Origin: GCA-2728135 sp002728135
Lineage (GTDB): Bacteria > Pseudomonadota > Alphaproteobacteria > UBA828
DNA: 64,000 bases
Direction: 5' to 3'
Assembly (NCBI GenBank): GCA_963997635.1
Contig: CAXEND010000004.1
Span: 62,001-126,000, forward strand
The position numbers were made by a program, and so were the translations under genes. The notes beneath the pieces are model-generated. The model saw nothing but the letters and a program-made list of their open reading frames with translations. It did not search any database and had not been told where the DNA came from. Below are positions 1 to 8,858 of this stretch, one piece after another (the first letter of the stretch is position 1; every line of letters begins with the position of its first letter).

Positions 1-1
1 T

Positions 2-808
2 AAATATATAGCCACATTACCATTAATACGAAAACTGTGTGTTCGCAACTTCGTAGTTGCCCGGTCATTAAACAAAATCAATAAAGATATTTCTTCTGTA
101 AGTATAATTATTCCATGCCGCAATGAAAAAGGTAATATAAAACCGGCCATAAAACGACTACCAAAATTTAGCCCTAAAATGGAAATAATTTTCGTCGAGG
201 GACATAGCAAAGATGATACACTTGAAGAAATTCAATTAACTATTCAAGAAAACTCTGAACTAAACATTAAATTAATTGTTCAAGATGGTGTGGGCAAAGG
301 AGATGCAGTACATAAGGCCTTTTCTGAGGCTTCTAACGAAGTTTTAATGATTCTTGATGCTGACCTTACTGTACCTCCTGAAGATTTACCAAAGTTTTAT
401 AATGCCATAACTTCAGGAAAAGGCGAATTTATAAATGGTACACGTTTTATATATCCTATGGAAAAAGGTGCAATGCGTTGGTTAAACATAGGTGGAAATC
501 TGTTTTTTGCTTGGGTTTTTTCTTGGCTACTGAACCAACGATTTACCGATACGCTATGTGGAACAAAAGTGTTAACTAAAGAGCACTATGAAAAAATTGC
601 CAATAATCGCTCTTACTTTGGTAATTTCGATCCATTTGGCGATTTTGATCTTATTTTTGGAGCAACAAAACTGAACCTCAAGGTTGTTGAAGTACCAATA
701 AGATACGCTGAAAGAACCTATGGTACAACGCAAATATCACGATTTCGTCATGGTATATTACTTCTAAAAATGGTCATATTTGCATTCCGAAAACTCAAGG
801 CAATTTGA
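2..808 (+). CDS. Glycosyltransferase family 2, C-terminal part of a gene cut by the window edge (probable methyltransferase-GT2 fusion)
   Basis: A GT-A fold glycosyltransferase that would transfer a sugar from a nucleotide- or lipid-activated donor during polysaccharide or glycolipid synthesis. The frame is open from base 2, well before the first ATG at 179, and reads VSIIIPCRNEKGNI, the classic GT2 beginning. The ATG at 179 is therefore internal and the N-terminus lies outside the window. A DxD-like metal site appears in ILDADLTVPPEDL, and the end reads YAERTYGTTQISRF. The segment before the GT2 domain (KYIATLPLIRKLCVRNFVVAR) resembles the linker in methyltransferase-GT2 fusions, so a methyltransferase domain may lie upstream; that is inference. 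The next gene starts on its stop codon (TGATG), so the two are translationally coupled. GT2 membership is secure; donor and acceptor are unknown. Confidence 0.85.
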   Translation, partial: KYIATLPLIRKLCVRNFVVARSLNKINKDISSVSIIIPCRNEKGNIKPAIKRLPKFSPKMEIIFVEGHSKDDTLEEIQLTIQENSELNIKLIVQDGVGKGDAVHKAFSEASNEVLMILDADLTVPPEDLPKFYNAITSGKGEFINGTRFIYPMEKGAMRWLNIGGNLFFAWVFSWLLNQRFTDTLCGTKVLTKEHYEKIANNRSYFGNFDPFGDFDLIFGATKLNLKVVEVPIRYAERTYGTTQISRFRHGILLLKMVIFAFRKLKAI

Positions 809-1554
809 TGTTAAGTGATATAAAACACGGTCAGAATTTGTCTAATCGTAATAACATTTGGAAAAAAAAACCTGTTTTACGTGAACTTTATAAACATTAT
901 TATAAGAAAATCATCAATTACACTGTGGCTGGAAAAACACTTGAGATAGGTGGAGGATCAGGAGACCTCAAAAATTTTTGTGAAGAAACTATAGTTTCAG
1001 ATATTCAACTAACTCATGGTTTAGATGTTGTTTCCGATGCACAATTTTTACCATTTGCAAATTCAACATTTGACAATGTTATACTTTGTGATGTCCTGCA
1101 TCATATCGAATCACCTCCTATGTTTTTTGATGAAGCTAAACGAGTTCTAAAATCAGGGGGTAGAATAGTGTTGCTTGAACCTGTGATAACCCCCATAAGC
1201 CATCTTGTTTTGGGACTTACACACCCTGAACCTATATATATGAAACATGATCCTTTTTATAAAGGACCAGTGAACCCCAAAAAAAATCCATTTGATGCAA
1301 ATCAAGCAATACCAACATTAATTTTTTGTCGCAAAAAAGGGCTTAAGCGATTCTCTATTGAAAACCCAGATCTAAATATTATCAGTTGTAAGTTACTCTC
1401 TTTATTTGCTTATCCTTTATCTGGTGGTTTTAGAGAATGGAACTTAATTCCTAAATCTTTCATAAAACCACTATTAAGAGTTGAAAGTGTTCTCATGCCA
1501 ATCCTTGGGCCAATTATGGCTTTTCGTGTACTTATAATTATTGAGAAAAATTAA
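808..1554 (+). CDS. Class I SAM-dependent methyltransferase
   Basis: A Rossmann-fold methyltransferase (Methyltransf_11 type), probably acting on a glycan or glycolipid intermediate. Motif I is LEIGGGSGDLKNF near residue 47. The acidic strand-2 residue lies in VSDIQLTHGLDVV, and the post-motif region reads FDNVILCDVLHHI, followed by LKSGGRIVLLEP, all as expected. ATG at 808 is chosen over TTG at 805 because it overlaps the upstream stop in a TGATG junction. The C-terminal half is hydrophobic and aromatic, which may mean peripheral membrane association. The substrate cannot be read from sequence. The setting among sugar-transfer genes points to surface polysaccharide modification. Confidence 0.82.
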   Translation: MLSDIKHGQNLSNRNNIWKKKPVLRELYKHYYKKIINYTVAGKTLEIGGGSGDLKNFCEETIVSDIQLTHGLDVVSDAQFLPFANSTFDNVILCDVLHHIESPPMFFDEAKRVLKSGGRIVLLEPVITPISHLVLGLTHPEPIYMKHDPFYKGPVNPKKNPFDANQAIPTLIFCRKKGLKRFSIENPDLNIISCKLLSLFAYPLSGGFREWNLIPKSFIKPLLRVESVLMPILGPIMAFRVLIIIEKN

Positions 1555-1649
1555 AAATTACTGTTATTGCAAATGAATTACCACCAAGAGCAAAATATAG
1601 GATACCCTGAAAAATTGTTTAGGATACCTAAAAAAAGGTTAAAACTATA

Positions 1650-2492
1650 ATGCTGACTACACAGCAAAAAATTGCTTTTGTTCGCATAGTTTCAACTCCG
1701 GTGCGATTAATTAATACTATTTTTTATAAATCACCTATTCGTGTACGAAGACGCAAAATAAATTGGTGTCTAGACCTCAACGAAGTAATTGATCTTGTAA
1801 TTTATCTGATAGGTAATTTTGAACCGAAAACGATTCGCCAATATCAGCAAACGCTAAAATCAGGTGCTATAGTTTTTGATATTGGAGCAAACATTGGTTC
1901 CCATACCTTACCTTTAGCTAAAATAGTACAACCAAATGGGATGGTTTTCGCTTTTGAACCTACATTATATGCGGTTACTAAACTAAGAAATAACGTAGAA
2001 ATAAATCCTACACTTTCTAAGTGTATTAAAGTTGAACAAATCCTTCTATCTGACCAAAAAAGCAGCTTAGAAGTTCATGAGATTGAATCTAGTTGGCCAA
2101 TTAAAACTTCAAAAATAACTCATAATTTACATGGTGGGGAGGCTAAGTCTATAGCTGGATCTGAAGTAATAACATTAGATACTTTTGTTATAAAAAACAA
2201 AGTTAATGTTTTAGATTTAATAAAAATCGATGTTGATGGAAATGAAATAAATATTTTAAAAGGAGGAATTAAAACTATAAAAAAACTAAAACCTTTAATT
2301 ATGTTTGAGTTGGCACCTTATGCTCTAAGAGAAAAGGGTCATAGCGGTGAAGAACTATTACAAATACTTAATGAATTAGGATATAAAATCTATAAGAACC
2401 CAACTGGCTTACAAATTAATAAATCCAATAAAGAATTGTGTTTGTCTGTACCGGAAGGAGCCAGCATAAATCTGTGGGGAGTGCCAGGGTGA
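1650..2492 (+). CDS. FkbM family methyltransferase
   Basis: A SAM-dependent O-methyltransferase of the FkbM family, common in bacterial polysaccharide clusters where such enzymes methylate sugar hydroxyls. The SAM-binding motif FDIGANIGSHTLPLAK lies near residue 76. The FkbM hallmark LIKIDVDGNEINILKGG lies near residue 190, followed by LKPLIMFELAP. The length of 280 residues is usual. The 95-bp gap upstream holds two copies of TAGGATACC (598 and 620 in the 1000s) and a stretch that might be a gene remnant. The following gene begins at a GTG that overlaps this stop codon. Methyl acceptor unknown. Confidence 0.88.
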   Translation: MLTTQQKIAFVRIVSTPVRLINTIFYKSPIRVRRRKINWCLDLNEVIDLVIYLIGNFEPKTIRQYQQTLKSGAIVFDIGANIGSHTLPLAKIVQPNGMVFAFEPTLYAVTKLRNNVEINPTLSKCIKVEQILLSDQKSSLEVHEIESSWPIKTSKITHNLHGGEAKSIAGSEVITLDTFVIKNKVNVLDLIKIDVDGNEINILKGGIKTIKKLKPLIMFELAPYALREKGHSGEELLQILNELGYKIYKNPTGLQINKSNKELCLSVPEGASINLWGVPG

Positions 2493-3901
2493 AATTAACT
2501 AAAAATCTTTTCGGTGAATTTGGAATAATTCTTTTTTTGGCTTTAGTGGTTAGGTTAGCTTACACGGTTGGACTATATTTAGGTATGGGGCCGGAAGGCC
2601 TTTTAGTTGAAGACTCGACACTCTACCTTAAATCAGCAAACGATTTTCTAAAGAATGGCGATTTTGTAAAGAATGTTTCAGATACGATTGTTGTTCCTGA
2701 AACTGAACGAATGCCTTTATACATTATTTTCCTCTCACTTCATCAATTCATCAGTGGCAATATTAATTCTCTTTTCCCTGCCTTAACCCAAGCTTTTATT
2801 GGTGCAGGGGCATGTGTTGTAATTGCAAAAATAGGTGCATTACTTAACCCAAAATTGGGTCAACCTGCAGGACTAATTGCAGCTTTCAATCCTACTTTAA
2901 TTATTGTGGGGGCAAATATTTTAACAGATGGATTATTTTTTCTTCTAATCTCTCTGGGACTTCTTTTTTCAATTAAATGGTTGCGTTCACCATCATGGAA
3001 GTCTGCTTTGTATATTGGTATATTTTTAGCTCTAGCTATCTCCACAAGAGCAATGGCATTTCCATGGGCAATCTTTTGTATTTTAGCCCTACCAATTGGA
3101 GTTTTGTTTCTCCAGAAATTTAAATTTAAATATATATGGCACATGTTTCTTGCTGGTTTGATTATTGTAGTCTTTCAATCTCCAATAGTAATAAGAAATT
3201 TAGACAAATTTGATAGTTGGCATTTAACCTCACAAGGAGGAACATATGCCTTGAATTGGATTGTACCTTTGGTTTTAGAAGTAGATAGTGGAACACCTCA
3301 AGCAATTGGTTCTGCTAAGATGCGCGAGCTCCACTTGGATAAATACGGTGATAGTCTGTCTAGTAATCCTTTTGTACAATCAAAGCAAATGACTGATGTA
3401 GCCAAAATTGCCCTTTGGGAAACTGACTCCAAATCAATTATTAAGGCTTGGGTTATAGGTGCAGGTATAAATTTATTTTCTCCAGCACCAATAGTTTCCC
3501 CACCGATTAAAGATATTCCACGTACAGGCTTTTATGACGTCCCTGGAGAAAATAAATTTAACAAGATTAAGTCATTTATATTTAATAATGATAGCCCAAT
3601 TTATTCATCAATTTTAGTCATAAGTTTAGTGGGAATAGTGATTGTGCGAATAGCACAGATTTTTGGATTAATAAGTATTTTTTCTTGCACAAAACACCTG
3701 TCTAATAAAAATGACAGGCTCTTTCAACGTATAGCTTTTTCTTTTCTCACTTTATGGGCATTTTATGTACTGCTTATCAATGGACCCATTGCATCACCCA
3801 AATATCGGATGCCTTTGGAGTCCGTGGCCATTATTTCTCTTGCCATGTTCTATGTTGGTTTTGCTTCCCATTGGATGAAAAAGCTAAAACAATTGCTGTA
3901 A
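2489..3901 (+). CDS. GT-C fold membrane glycosyltransferase (ArnT/PMT-like, GT39 type)
   Basis: A polytopic inner-membrane glycosyltransferase that would use a polyprenyl-phosphate sugar on the periplasmic side. After a first membrane helix, the loop contains the acidic pair in LLVEDSTLYLKSAND, as expected for GT-C catalytic loops. RMPLYIIFLSL and NPTLIIVGANILTDGLFF are also typical. About ten further hydrophobic helices follow. I place the start at GTG 2489, which overlaps the upstream stop (GTGA) and has GGGGA just before it; an upstream ATG at 2438 would overlap fkbM by 55 bases. The 3' end overlaps the convergent O-antigen ligase gene by 71 bases. Sugar specificity is unknown. Confidence 0.8.
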   Translation: MKLTKNLFGEFGIILFLALVVRLAYTVGLYLGMGPEGLLVEDSTLYLKSANDFLKNGDFVKNVSDTIVVPETERMPLYIIFLSLHQFISGNINSLFPALTQAFIGAGACVVIAKIGALLNPKLGQPAGLIAAFNPTLIIVGANILTDGLFFLLISLGLLFSIKWLRSPSWKSALYIGIFLALAISTRAMAFPWAIFCILALPIGVLFLQKFKFKYIWHMFLAGLIIVVFQSPIVIRNLDKFDSWHLTSQGGTYALNWIVPLVLEVDSGTPQAIGSAKMRELHLDKYGDSLSSNPFVQSKQMTDVAKIALWETDSKSIIKAWVIGAGINLFSPAPIVSPPIKDIPRTGFYDVPGENKFNKIKSFIFNNDSPIYSSILVISLVGIVIVRIAQIFGLISIFSCTKHLSNKNDRLFQRIAFSFLTLWAFYVLLINGPIASPKYRMPLESVAIISLAMFYVGFASHWMKKLKQLL

Positions 3902-5144
3902 TAATTAAAAACATTCCTTGCCACCAAGATGACCAAATAGAAAAATTGATCATTGATGAAGACCAAAATGCAGCAAAAATGGAAATTCCTGCAGAAACAT
4001 CATATACCTTGCTTTGCCCAACCTTATGCCAACACCATAGCAATACAAATAATGATGTAACTAGTGCAAACAAGCCCAAAGCACCTGTCTCTAGAAAAAC
4101 CTCAAGAAACCAACTGTGTGGATGACCCGGAATAAAAGCCTGATTAAATTGAGCAACTATGACCTGTGCTCCTGGCAAATAGTTGCTAACATCAATACCA
4201 TAGCCAATCAGGGGAGATTTTAATGCTTGATCTAATGAAAATGCCCAAATATGCTGCCGATGTGTATCTAAAATATTTGGAGAAATAGAAGAACTGAATT
4301 CTCCTGTAAATAATTGTCCTTGGTGATCCGCCAAATTTGGTGTTGAAGGTAAGTTAGCCAAAAGAATAGAATACAGAATTATAGCTAATATAAAGATCAA
4401 GGATATGCTCAACCCACTGATTCTTTTACTAAAAATTTTTGATTCAAAAATTACCAAGATACCGCATACAATACCCGAGATTAGTGCTAACAATCCGGCA
4501 TCACTATCAACAGAGAAGATAAGAATAATCCCAAGTGATACTTTCAATATTGCAAGGGCTCTCCAAATTCCAGAGAGTTTAAAGCCAGCCCAAAGAACAA
4601 TGATACTCATACATCCTTCAACTGACCCATAATATTTTAACGTTTGTGTTGCGTTAATATAATCAACGCTATCTAACCTATAAATTGATAAAATTGGTGA
4701 ATAAATATGAATTGATATTAATCCTACAAAACTTGAGACTAAACTTACGATCAGCAAGCTATTTAATACTAACCTCCTTCTTAAATTTGAACTTAAAAGA
4801 AAGAAATAAAACGTCGTGGCAACAATAATAAATCCTAATATTCTTAACCACACACCCAGTGATTTTACTATATCTACTGAGTCAAAAACAGCAGGAAGCC
4901 AAGCAAGAAAGAGAAAAATTACCACTAACCCTAAAGGCTTTGAAAACCCAGATAAGATAGAAAAAAATAAAATTTTTCTGCCAGGCAACAAAAGAATACA
5001 TATAAATCCTAAAAATGCAGAAACACCCATAGCACTGGGACTTGAAGCAACAAGAGGAATACAAATCCCAATAAAAATGGACCCAAGAGCTGAAAATAGA
5101 TTTTGGTATCGTTCTGTGATTATATTTTTATCTATATTGAACAA
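3831..5144 (-). CDS. O-antigen ligase / polymerase family membrane protein (Wzy_C/WaaL-like)
   Basis: A multi-spanning membrane protein of the WaaL/Wzy_C superfamily, which joins or polymerises undecaprenyl-linked glycans at the outer face of the inner membrane. It has about ten hydrophobic helices. The diagnostic periplasmic loop is near residue 350: PGHPHSWFLEVFLETGALGL carries the conserved histidines and the E-x-G segment of the family. The frame begins at a TTG with GGAAAA about six bases upstream; there is no ATG before residue 39. It is transcribed against its neighbours. Whether it is a ligase or a polymerase cannot be decided from sequence. Confidence 0.8.
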   Translation of the reverse strand: MFNIDKNIITERYQNLFSALGSIFIGICIPLVASSPSAMGVSAFLGFICILLLPGRKILFFSILSGFSKPLGLVVIFLFLAWLPAVFDSVDIVKSLGVWLRILGFIIVATTFYFFLLSSNLRRRLVLNSLLIVSLVSSFVGLISIHIYSPILSIYRLDSVDYINATQTLKYYGSVEGCMSIIVLWAGFKLSGIWRALAILKVSLGIILIFSVDSDAGLLALISGIVCGILVIFESKIFSKRISGLSISLIFILAIILYSILLANLPSTPNLADHQGQLFTGEFSSSISPNILDTHRQHIWAFSLDQALKSPLIGYGIDVSNYLPGAQVIVAQFNQAFIPGHPHSWFLEVFLETGALGLFALVTSLFVLLWCWHKVGQSKVYDVSAGISIFAAFWSSSMINFSIWSSWWQGMFLIITAIVLAFSSNGKQNQHRTWQEK

Positions 5145-5319
5145 CTTTTTTCCAAAACAGAGTTATTTATGTTAATCATTAATAGTGATTTACCACCATG
5201 AACGCTCTTTCACCAGTAACGTTATATTAATCTAAAATATTTCTTTTATGATTGACTGAAAAATATACAAAATACTAATTTAATTTCTCCAAGAATTTAC
5301 TTACCGGACTCAGCTAACA

Positions 5320-7041
5320 ATGATTATTTTAGGCATTCATCCTGGCCAACATGAAGCTTCGGTTTGTATATTTAATAACTATACTATGCTCTGTGCTGTT
5401 GCGTTAGAACGATTGACCAGAAAAAAAATTGACGGCGGGCGGATTCCTATTGAGTCTATCAATGAATGTCTATCAATTCAAAATATACAATCAAAAGATG
5501 TAGATGCCGTAGTACTAGGACGTGGATCTTTTCCCTGGTCATATTTTACTCATTTTAGAGGTAGTAGGCTTGCCGAAGGAATTGTTAGAAAAGCTTTAAA
5601 AGCCGAAAAGAATAAAAATATGGAGAGGGAGTTAGTAAGGTATGGACACTTTAATTCCGAGTCTATTTTTAATTCTAATAAATTTTTAAGTGATTATGGT
5701 TTTAGAAATAATATTCCTGTTAAGTTTTTTAATCACCATTTAGCTCATTCGTTACCTGCTTTATTTCACACAAATTGGGATAGTGCATTACTTTATACTG
5801 CTGATGGTGGTGGAGACAATGTTCAGTATAGCCATCGAAATTTTAAAGAAGAGAAAATTGTAACCCTTTACGGTGACGATATAGAAATGACTAGGCCTAT
5901 GCGCATCGATAGCCTAGGTCTAGCATACGGTTTTGCCACTCAAGCACTCGGGTATAAGATAAACCGGCATGAAGGTAAGTTAACTGGTCTCGCAGCATAT
6001 GGAAAACCCGTTGCACAAGATGAGCTGGAAAATCATTTTAAAATCGATGAAAAAGGACAAATAAAAACTAAGTTTGTTAACAATTCTGCAATGCGCTCAT
6101 TCATTTTTGATATAGCCATGCAAATATCTCCTGAAGATATGGCAGCATCTATTCAAGGTCTTCTTGAAAGTAGAATTATTCATTCTCTTAAAAGTTTATC
6201 TTTAAAATACAATCAGACCCGTGTTGGTTTAGCTGGAGGAGTTTTTGGTAACGTTAGGTTAAACCAACAGCTTCTTGAAAAATTAGGCTTAACTGAAGTT
6301 TTTATATATCCAGCAATGAGCGATCAGGGTCTACCGGCAGGTGGAATCCTCCAATTTCTCTTGGAAAGAGATGGTTTGCAAGAATGGCTTAAAAACAGAT
6401 ATTCATTAGAAAATCTTTATTACGGAAGAGATTTTGGTTCTAAAATAGACGAATACTTGAGCAAAAATGATGACATAATGGCAATAACCGGTAATCCGAG
6501 TGCTAATGCCGCAAAACTTATTCATGATGGAAAAATTCTAGCTATATATACAAAGGGTATGGAATATGGCCCCAGAGCACTTGGTGCACGAAGCATTTTG
6601 GCAGCACCAATTGATTCAAAAATAAACGACACCCTCAATAATCGCCTTGGGCGCTCTGAATTTATGCCCTTTGCTCCAGTTGTAACAGAAGAAGAAGCTC
6701 AAAAGATTTTTGAAATAAATAATACAAATTCATATGCAGCTAGGTTTATGACTATAACCTGTAATGTGAACAAAGAATGGAGAAAGAAAATCCCTGCAGT
6801 AGTACATATTGACGGAACTGCTCGGCCACAAATAATCAAACATTCAATTAATCCACTATATTATGATATTTTGAAGTCATATACTGCTTTATCTGGAATA
6901 CCTGTTTTAATTAATACAAGCTTTAATGCTCATGAAGAACCTATAATTAATGATCCAGAGGAATGTGCAAATGCATTATTAAATAGTAGGGTTGATGCAG
7001 TAGTTACAGAAAAAATGGTCTACACACACAAAAAACAATGA
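5320..7041 (+). CDS. Carbamoyltransferase, NodU/CmcH family
   Basis: Transfers a carbamoyl group from carbamoyl phosphate, via carbamoyl-AMP, to a hydroxyl of a sugar or small molecule. The N-terminal Kae1/YrdC-like ATP-binding part starts with ILGIHPGQHEASVCIF. The metal-binding histidines are in FFNHHLAHSLPALF, followed by the phosphate loop TADGGGDN. LAGGVFGNVRLNQ and the C-terminal signature YGPRALGARSILA with VLINTSFNAHEEPI confirm the family. The length of 573 residues is normal. Position inside the polysaccharide locus suggests the acceptor is a surface sugar; NodU does the equivalent on Nod factors. Confidence 0.92.
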   Translation: MIILGIHPGQHEASVCIFNNYTMLCAVALERLTRKKIDGGRIPIESINECLSIQNIQSKDVDAVVLGRGSFPWSYFTHFRGSRLAEGIVRKALKAEKNKNMERELVRYGHFNSESIFNSNKFLSDYGFRNNIPVKFFNHHLAHSLPALFHTNWDSALLYTADGGGDNVQYSHRNFKEEKIVTLYGDDIEMTRPMRIDSLGLAYGFATQALGYKINRHEGKLTGLAAYGKPVAQDELENHFKIDEKGQIKTKFVNNSAMRSFIFDIAMQISPEDMAASIQGLLESRIIHSLKSLSLKYNQTRVGLAGGVFGNVRLNQQLLEKLGLTEVFIYPAMSDQGLPAGGILQFLLERDGLQEWLKNRYSLENLYYGRDFGSKIDEYLSKNDDIMAITGNPSANAAKLIHDGKILAIYTKGMEYGPRALGARSILAAPIDSKINDTLNNRLGRSEFMPFAPVVTEEEAQKIFEINNTNSYAARFMTITCNVNKEWRKKIPAVVHIDGTARPQIIKHSINPLYYDILKSYTALSGIPVLINTSFNAHEEPIINDPEECANALLNSRVDAVVTEKMVYTHKKQ

Positions 7042-7054
7042 TTATTTAACATTA

Positions 7055-7717
7055 CTATATATTTCTTTTATTATGGCAAACCAAGAATACAGACCGACAT
7101 CCACTAGTAAATTCTTTTCTCTCGACTGTATAACCTGCAGAGGATATTTTCTTACATAGGATTTTTAAAGAGTAACCTCTATAACCTATTTCCCATTTAT
7201 GAGGTTCCCATTTGTCTAAATCACCAGAAACACGGTATTTTTTAAGAAAACGTAATTTTCTAAAGAAACTCGATCTTCTTATTTTGTAACGATTCAAGTA
7301 TAAAGTAAAACCAAACTGAAAACCTTCATATGGGACAGATAAAATAAGCCATGGTACACCTGTTTCTGATAAGCGTTTAAGCACATTATCAACATTTGGC
7401 CAGGTAATATGCTCCAGCATTTCACAACAAATAATTACATCAAAACCAGTCAATTTTTCAATTGGTACATTGGTTATGTCTCCCTTAATATGAGATTTTG
7501 CTCCTATACTTGGAGATACACTATCAATATCCAAAGTTGTAACAGAATAACCTGCACTACCCAGCATGGCAGTAACCAAACCAAGGTATGGACCAATTTC
7601 AAGAACATTTTTAACATCAAGACTTTTAAGAAGCTCGACTTGAAGCCATTGGTGAATAATACGCTTTTGACTATAATAAGCATGCCATCTTTGACGAAAT
7701 TTTTGATCTATTATCAT
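7055..7717 (-). CDS. Class I SAM-dependent methyltransferase
   Basis: A 220-residue Rossmann methyltransferase. Motif I is VLEIGPYLGLVTAML, followed by GYSVTTLDID with the acidic ribose-binding residue. VIICCEMLEHITWPNVD is the usual strand-4 region. The C-terminal half is basic and aromatic. It lies opposite its neighbours and ends 13 bases from the convergent carbamoyltransferase gene. The substrate is unknown; location suggests a glycan or lipid-linked sugar. Confidence 0.78.
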   Translation of the reverse strand: MIIDQKFRQRWHAYYSQKRIIHQWLQVELLKSLDVKNVLEIGPYLGLVTAMLGSAGYSVTTLDIDSVSPSIGAKSHIKGDITNVPIEKLTGFDVIICCEMLEHITWPNVDNVLKRLSETGVPWLILSVPYEGFQFGFTLYLNRYKIRRSSFFRKLRFLKKYRVSGDLDKWEPHKWEIGYRGYSLKILCKKISSAGYTVERKEFTSGCRSVFLVCHNKRNI

Positions 7718-7821
7718 ACAAATAAGCCTCAGTTTAACACTGAAAAATTTTCTCGATTATTTATAAATATGCAGACTGACAGGAGAATAACTGAAGTTCA
7801 TCTACCTGACGAGTCAGAAAA

Positions 7822-8841
7822 ATGAGTTGGCTGATTCTCATACTTATTGGTTTACTACCTATGTTATTCAGTGCCATTTCAACTGGTTTTTTCCTCAAAT
7901 TTTTGCAGAAAAAAAATATTTTTGATCGACCTAACACAAGGTCAAGCCATAAAACTCCAACCCCAAGGGGTGGAGGAATACCTGTCATATTTATAATAAT
8001 TATTACTTGGATTTTTCTATATTTTAGCCATTACGGTTTTAATGAAGGTAATACTTTTTGGATTGTAGTCGGAGGCATCTTGATGCTTGCTGTTATTTCT
8101 TGGATTGATGATATAAAAGGAGGAGTTTCACCAGTTTTGCGTCTGTGTGTGCAGGTCTTAGTAGTAAGTCTAAGTATTATTTTTCTCAATGATGACGCAA
8201 TAGTTTTTCAGGGTTTAATTCCTGTATGGGCAGATCATCTGGTATTATCCTTATTATGGGTATGGTTTATAAATTTATTCAACTTTATGGATGGTATAGA
8301 TGGCATTGCAGGTACAAAAGTAATAACAATTGGGGTTGGAGTTTTTTTACTAAGTTTATGCTCAGATTCTCTATCTCCTCTTGGGCTTCATGGACTTTCT
8401 ATAGCCAGTGTAGCAATAGGATTTTTGCTATGGAATTGGCAACCCTCTAAAATATTTCTTGGGGATGTTGGAAGTATACCACTTGGCTATTTAATTGGCT
8501 GGCTATTAATATATATTGCTACAAATGGCTATTGGATAGAAGCACTATTACTTCCAGCTTATTATTTTGCCGATGCAACAATTACACTTATAAGGAGGCT
8601 TATGGGAGGAAACAAACCTTGGATTGCCCATCGTGAACACGCTTACCAAGTGGCTGTAACACATGGGATGAGCCATGCTAAAGTTTCACTGATGATTGGC
8701 CTTGTAGGTATGTTTCTTGTTGGTCTTGCACTAATAGTAAACGTTGGTGAAATTTTACCTTGGGTTGGGTTAACTTTGGGTGCCATTCTGGTATTAGTTT
8801 TCATATATTATCTTCAAATACGAAGGATTGCCAAAAATTAA
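7822..8841 (+). CDS. Polyprenyl-phosphate sugar-1-phosphate transferase (WecA/WbpL/MraY family)
   Basis: Integral-membrane initiating transferase of the glycosyltransferase 4 (MraY-like) family. It moves a HexNAc-1-phosphate from a UDP-sugar to undecaprenyl phosphate and so begins O-antigen or related glycan synthesis. Key motifs are RSSHKTPTPRGGG near the N-terminus, the DD pair in ISWIDDIKGG, FNFMDGIDGIAG, FLGDVGSIPLGYL and the terminal cytoplasmic HREHAYQ. About ten hydrophobic helices fit the family. It is followed 17 bases later by the CapD/WbpM-like gene, a common pairing in O-antigen loci. WbpL-like is a better guess than WecA because of that neighbour. Confidence 0.9.
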   Translation: MSWLILILIGLLPMLFSAISTGFFLKFLQKKNIFDRPNTRSSHKTPTPRGGGIPVIFIIIITWIFLYFSHYGFNEGNTFWIVVGGILMLAVISWIDDIKGGVSPVLRLCVQVLVVSLSIIFLNDDAIVFQGLIPVWADHLVLSLLWVWFINLFNFMDGIDGIAGTKVITIGVGVFLLSLCSDSLSPLGLHGLSIASVAIGFLLWNWQPSKIFLGDVGSIPLGYLIGWLLIYIATNGYWIEALLLPAYYFADATITLIRRLMGGNKPWIAHREHAYQVAVTHGMSHAKVSLMIGLVGMFLVGLALIVNVGEILPWVGLTLGAILVLVFIYYLQIRRIAKN

Positions 8842-8858
8842 ATATGGCTCATTAACCT

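Noticed and set aside
179..808. Complete small GT2 gene starting at ATG 179
   Set aside because: The GT2 opening motif lies upstream of that ATG in the same open frame, so the gene is partial.
2860..3144. 94-codon reverse-strand frame inside the GT-C gene, and similar long antisense frames elsewhere (for example 24824-25291 and 14459-14824)
   Set aside because: No family resemblance, no ribosome site, and they lie fully inside well-supported genes; shadows of codon usage.
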